This document shows positions 4,786 through 6,373 of a stretch of DNA of 6,373 nt, in pieces (position 1 is the stretch's first letter; every line of letters begins with the position of its first letter). The stretch covers positions 1 to 6,373 of the forward strand of contig JAFMKX010000020.1 of NCBI GenBank assembly GCA_017852615.1. Direction: 5' to 3'. The stretch comes from Pontimonas sp. (GTDB lineage: Bacteria; Actinomycetota; Actinomycetes; Actinomycetales; Microbacteriaceae). A program made the translations under genes and the position numbers. The notes beneath the pieces were generated by a model, which saw nothing but the letters and a program-made list of their open reading frames with translations, did no database searches and was not told the origin of the DNA.

Positions 4786-5721
4786 ATGTCTTTGGTTTAT
4801 GGAAACATCACAGAAGCGTTTGGCAACACCCCCCTGGTGCGCCTGAATAAGGTGACCGGTGATGCCGGAGCAACAGTGTTGGCCAAACTTGAGTTTTATA
4901 ACCCCACCTCGTCGGTCAAAGACCGCCTGGCCATCGCCATTGTGGATGCTGCGGAAGCCTCGGGTGAGTTGACCCCTGGTGGCACAATCGTGGAAGCAAC
5001 CAGTGGTAACACGGGTATCGCGTTGGCCATGGTCGCTGCTGCACGCGGCTATCGAGCCGTCTTGACCATGCCAGAAACCATGAGTACCGAGCGCCGCATG
5101 CTGTTGCGCGCTTTCGGTGCTGAACTTATCCTCACCCCCGGCTCAGAGGGGATGACGGGTGCCGTCAAGACAGCCGAAGAGGTTGCTGCCGAGATTCCTG
5201 GAGCGGTGTTGGCCCGGCAGTTCGCCAACCCGGCAAACCCCGAAATCCACCGACGCACCACTGCAGAGGAAATTTGGCGCGATACCGATGGTGCCGTGGA
5301 CGTGTTTGTTGCTGGCGTGGGCACCGGTGGCACTCTCACGGGAACCGGCCAAGCGTTGAAGAAGAAAAAACCAGGCATCAAGGTTGTGGGTGTTGAGCCG
5401 ATGGAGTCTCCGTTGCTCAATGGAGGTGCTGCGGGACCTCACAAGATTCAAGGAATTGGCGCCAACTTTATTCCCGAGATCTTGGACCGTGAGGTGTATG
5501 ACGAGGTCGCCGATGTCACCGCGGAGCAAGCGGTCACCATGGCGAGGCGTTTGGGCGCCGAAGAGGGCATCCTTGGCGGGATATCTTCGGGTGCCACGGC
5601 GCATGCTGCTGTGGAATTAGCTCACCGCCCAGAATTCGCGGGTGCGACGATCGTGGTTATTCTGGCAAGCTTTGGCGAGCGGTATCTTTCCACCGTCCTA
5701 TACGAAGGCCTCGATAGCTAA
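4786..5721 (+). CDS. cysK: Cysteine synthase A (O-acetylserine sulfhydrylase)
   Basis: This 311-residue enzyme is of the usual length for its family. It uses pyridoxal phosphate to replace the acetate of O-acetylserine with sulfide, giving cysteine in the cytoplasm. The PLP lysine is K45 in NPTSSVKDR. The substrate loop TSGNTG is at 72-77, the phosphate-binding GTGGT at 179-183, the GIGANFIP segment at 223-230, the GISSGA stretch with the Ser facing the PLP ring at 265-270, and GERYLS at 297-302. The short length and motifs favour CysK over a cystathionine beta-synthase, and CysK over CysM is a family-level judgement. It is followed after one base by cysE, which makes its substrate. A SigR/SigH-type promoter and a good AGGAG site precede it, suggesting induction by thiol oxidation, when cysteine for mycothiol is in demand. 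No key residue is missing. Confidence 0.95.
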   Translation: MSLVYGNITEAFGNTPLVRLNKVTGDAGATVLAKLEFYNPTSSVKDRLAIAIVDAAEASGELTPGGTIVEATSGNTGIALAMVAAARGYRAVLTMPETMSTERRMLLRAFGAELILTPGSEGMTGAVKTAEEVAAEIPGAVLARQFANPANPEIHRRTTAEEIWRDTDGAVDVFVAGVGTGGTLTGTGQALKKKKPGIKVVGVEPMESPLLNGGAAGPHKIQGIGANFIPEILDREVYDEVADVTAEQAVTMARRLGAEEGILGGISSGATAHAAVELAHRPEFAGATIVVILASFGERYLSTVLYEGLDS

Positions 5722-5722
5722 T

Positions 5723-6268
5723 ATGACCAACCCCAGCCGTCTCGGCGAAGACATCGCCGCGATGCGTCAGCGTGACCCTGCCGCCAGAAGCAATCTTGAG
5801 GTCTTCCTGACCTCTCCCGGTATCCACGCGCTTTTTTGGCACCGGGTCGCACAGTGGCTTTGGCGTTGGGAATGGTTCCTTCTAGGCCGCTTGGTATCTC
5901 ACCTCTCCCGGGCGTTGACCGGTATTGAGATTCACCCTGGCGCCACCCTGGGCCGTCGGGTCGTGATTGATCACGGTATGGGCGTAGTCATTGGCGAAAC
6001 GGCTGTTGTGGGCGATGATTGCTTGCTCTACCACGGCGTAACGCTGGGGGGAAAGAACGCAGCAAGCCGCAACGAAGTGGAGGGTCGACGCCATCCTCGC
6101 TTGGGTGAGAGAGTCTCGGTGGGGGCTGGTGCCACAATCCTTGGCCCGATCACCATTGGGGATGACGCTGTTATCGGAGCGATGTCGGTAGTGCTCAAGG
6201 ATGTTCCCCCCAATTCCCTCGCCGTCGGAATTCCCGCTAAGGTCAAGAAGCGAATCCGACACCCTTAG
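5723..6268 (+). CDS. cysE: Serine O-acetyltransferase (short form)
   Basis: This 181-residue enzyme transfers acetyl from acetyl-CoA to serine, giving O-acetylserine, the committed step of cysteine synthesis. The short helical N-terminal region contains DPAARSNLEVFL (18-29) and the hydrophobic HRVAQWLW segment. It is followed by a left-handed beta-helix of hexapeptide repeats from about 65 to 165. Active-site landmarks are IEIHPGA (68-74), the catalytic His in DHGMG (83-87), VIGET (89-93), GVTLGGK (105-111) and RHP (123-125). The E. coli catalytic Asp before IHP is Glu here (E69). The ATG at 5723 begins one base after the cysK stop, and no Shine-Dalgarno sequence is close, so translation is probably coupled to cysK. 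The frame stays open upstream inside cysK, but that is overlap. The protein ends soon after the beta-helix, without the long tail ending in Ile that E. coli CysE inserts into CysK. Confidence 0.95.
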   Translation: MTNPSRLGEDIAAMRQRDPAARSNLEVFLTSPGIHALFWHRVAQWLWRWEWFLLGRLVSHLSRALTGIEIHPGATLGRRVVIDHGMGVVIGETAVVGDDCLLYHGVTLGGKNAASRNEVEGRRHPRLGERVSVGAGATILGPITIGDDAVIGAMSVVLKDVPPNSLAVGIPAKVKKRIRHP

Positions 6269-6275
6269 GTTTTTG

Positions 6276-6373
6276 ATGCTCAAAACTGTGAGCCGTCTCA
6301 CCCTTGGCCCTGTGGCCCGAGGGTTATTTCGGGCGAAAATTGTGGGTCGCCGCAATGTCCCCAAAAAAGGCCC
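6276..6373 (+). CDS. Probable PlsC-type lysophospholipid acyltransferase (partial, N-terminal 32 residues)
   Basis: An open frame starts at the ATG at 6276, seven bases after the cysE stop, and runs off the right edge. The visible residues start MLKTVSRLTLGPVARG and continue with FRAKIVGRRNVPKKGP. This matches the opening of many actinobacterial 1-acyl-glycerol-3-phosphate acyltransferases: a basic amphipathic helix, then a strand with V.GR.NVP..GP just before the HX4D catalytic region. That catalytic motif is outside the window, so the call rests on the N-terminal pattern alone. The short spacing and same strand suggest that it is read with cysK-cysE. A weak TAGG lies six bases before the ATG, formed partly by the cysE stop codon. 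Confidence 0.6.
   Translation, partial: MLKTVSRLTLGPVARGLFRAKIVGRRNVPKKG

Noticed and set aside
6288..6323. Short inverted repeats after cysE (GTGAG-CCGT-CTCAC and a GGCC pair) as a terminator
   Set aside because: They lie inside the next open reading frame, have short stems and are not followed by a T-tract.

Overview
The window looks like an ordinary chromosomal stretch of a moderately GC-rich actinobacterium. A small-genome member of the Microbacteriaceae is my best guess. The clues are densely packed genes, GTG starts, start codons placed as if for leaderless transcription a few bases after TAnnnT boxes, an actinobacteria-type secreted domain with a neocarzinostatin-like fold, and a promoter that fits the SigR/SigH consensus upstream of a cysteine synthase. 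The organism assignment is inference from style and protein families, not from a marker gene.

Layout from left to right. (1) Positions 1-528, minus strand: a tandem pair of CrcB/Fluc fluoride-channel genes whose stop and start overlap as ATGA; the second is cut by the window edge. (2) Positions 570-1217, plus strand: a membrane-anchored protein with an exported neocarzinostatin-like beta domain, divergent from crcB across only 41 bases. (3) Positions 1190-1807, minus strand: a YczE-type membrane protein that overlaps gene 2 tail to tail. (4) Positions 1808-2067: a non-coding stretch holding the yczE start region and a hairpin-bearing leader. (5) Positions 2068-3807, plus strand: a DEAD-box RNA helicase with a long Arg/Ser-rich disordered N-terminal region. 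(6) Positions 3804-4673, minus strand: an EamA/DMT-family transporter, overlapping the helicase by 4 bases tail to tail. (7) Positions 4674-4785: a divergent regulatory gap with a candidate operator dyad and a SigR/SigH-type promoter. (8) Positions 4786-6268, plus strand: cysK-cysE, one base apart. (9) Positions 6276-6373, plus strand: the first codons of what looks like a PlsC-type acyltransferase, cut by the right edge.

The only clear functional unit is cysE-cysK. CysE makes O-acetylserine and CysK turns it into cysteine with sulfide. A thiol-oxidative-stress promoter would tie cysteine supply, and hence mycothiol supply, to disulfide stress. The crcB pair probably forms a two-component fluoride exporter. 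The other genes are single-gene units without an obvious shared role. I see no mobile element, CRISPR array, RNA gene or phage signature, and no convincing new multi-gene system. The most interesting signals are regulatory: the cysK promoter, the closely spaced divergent leaderless starts at 528/570, and the helicase leader.
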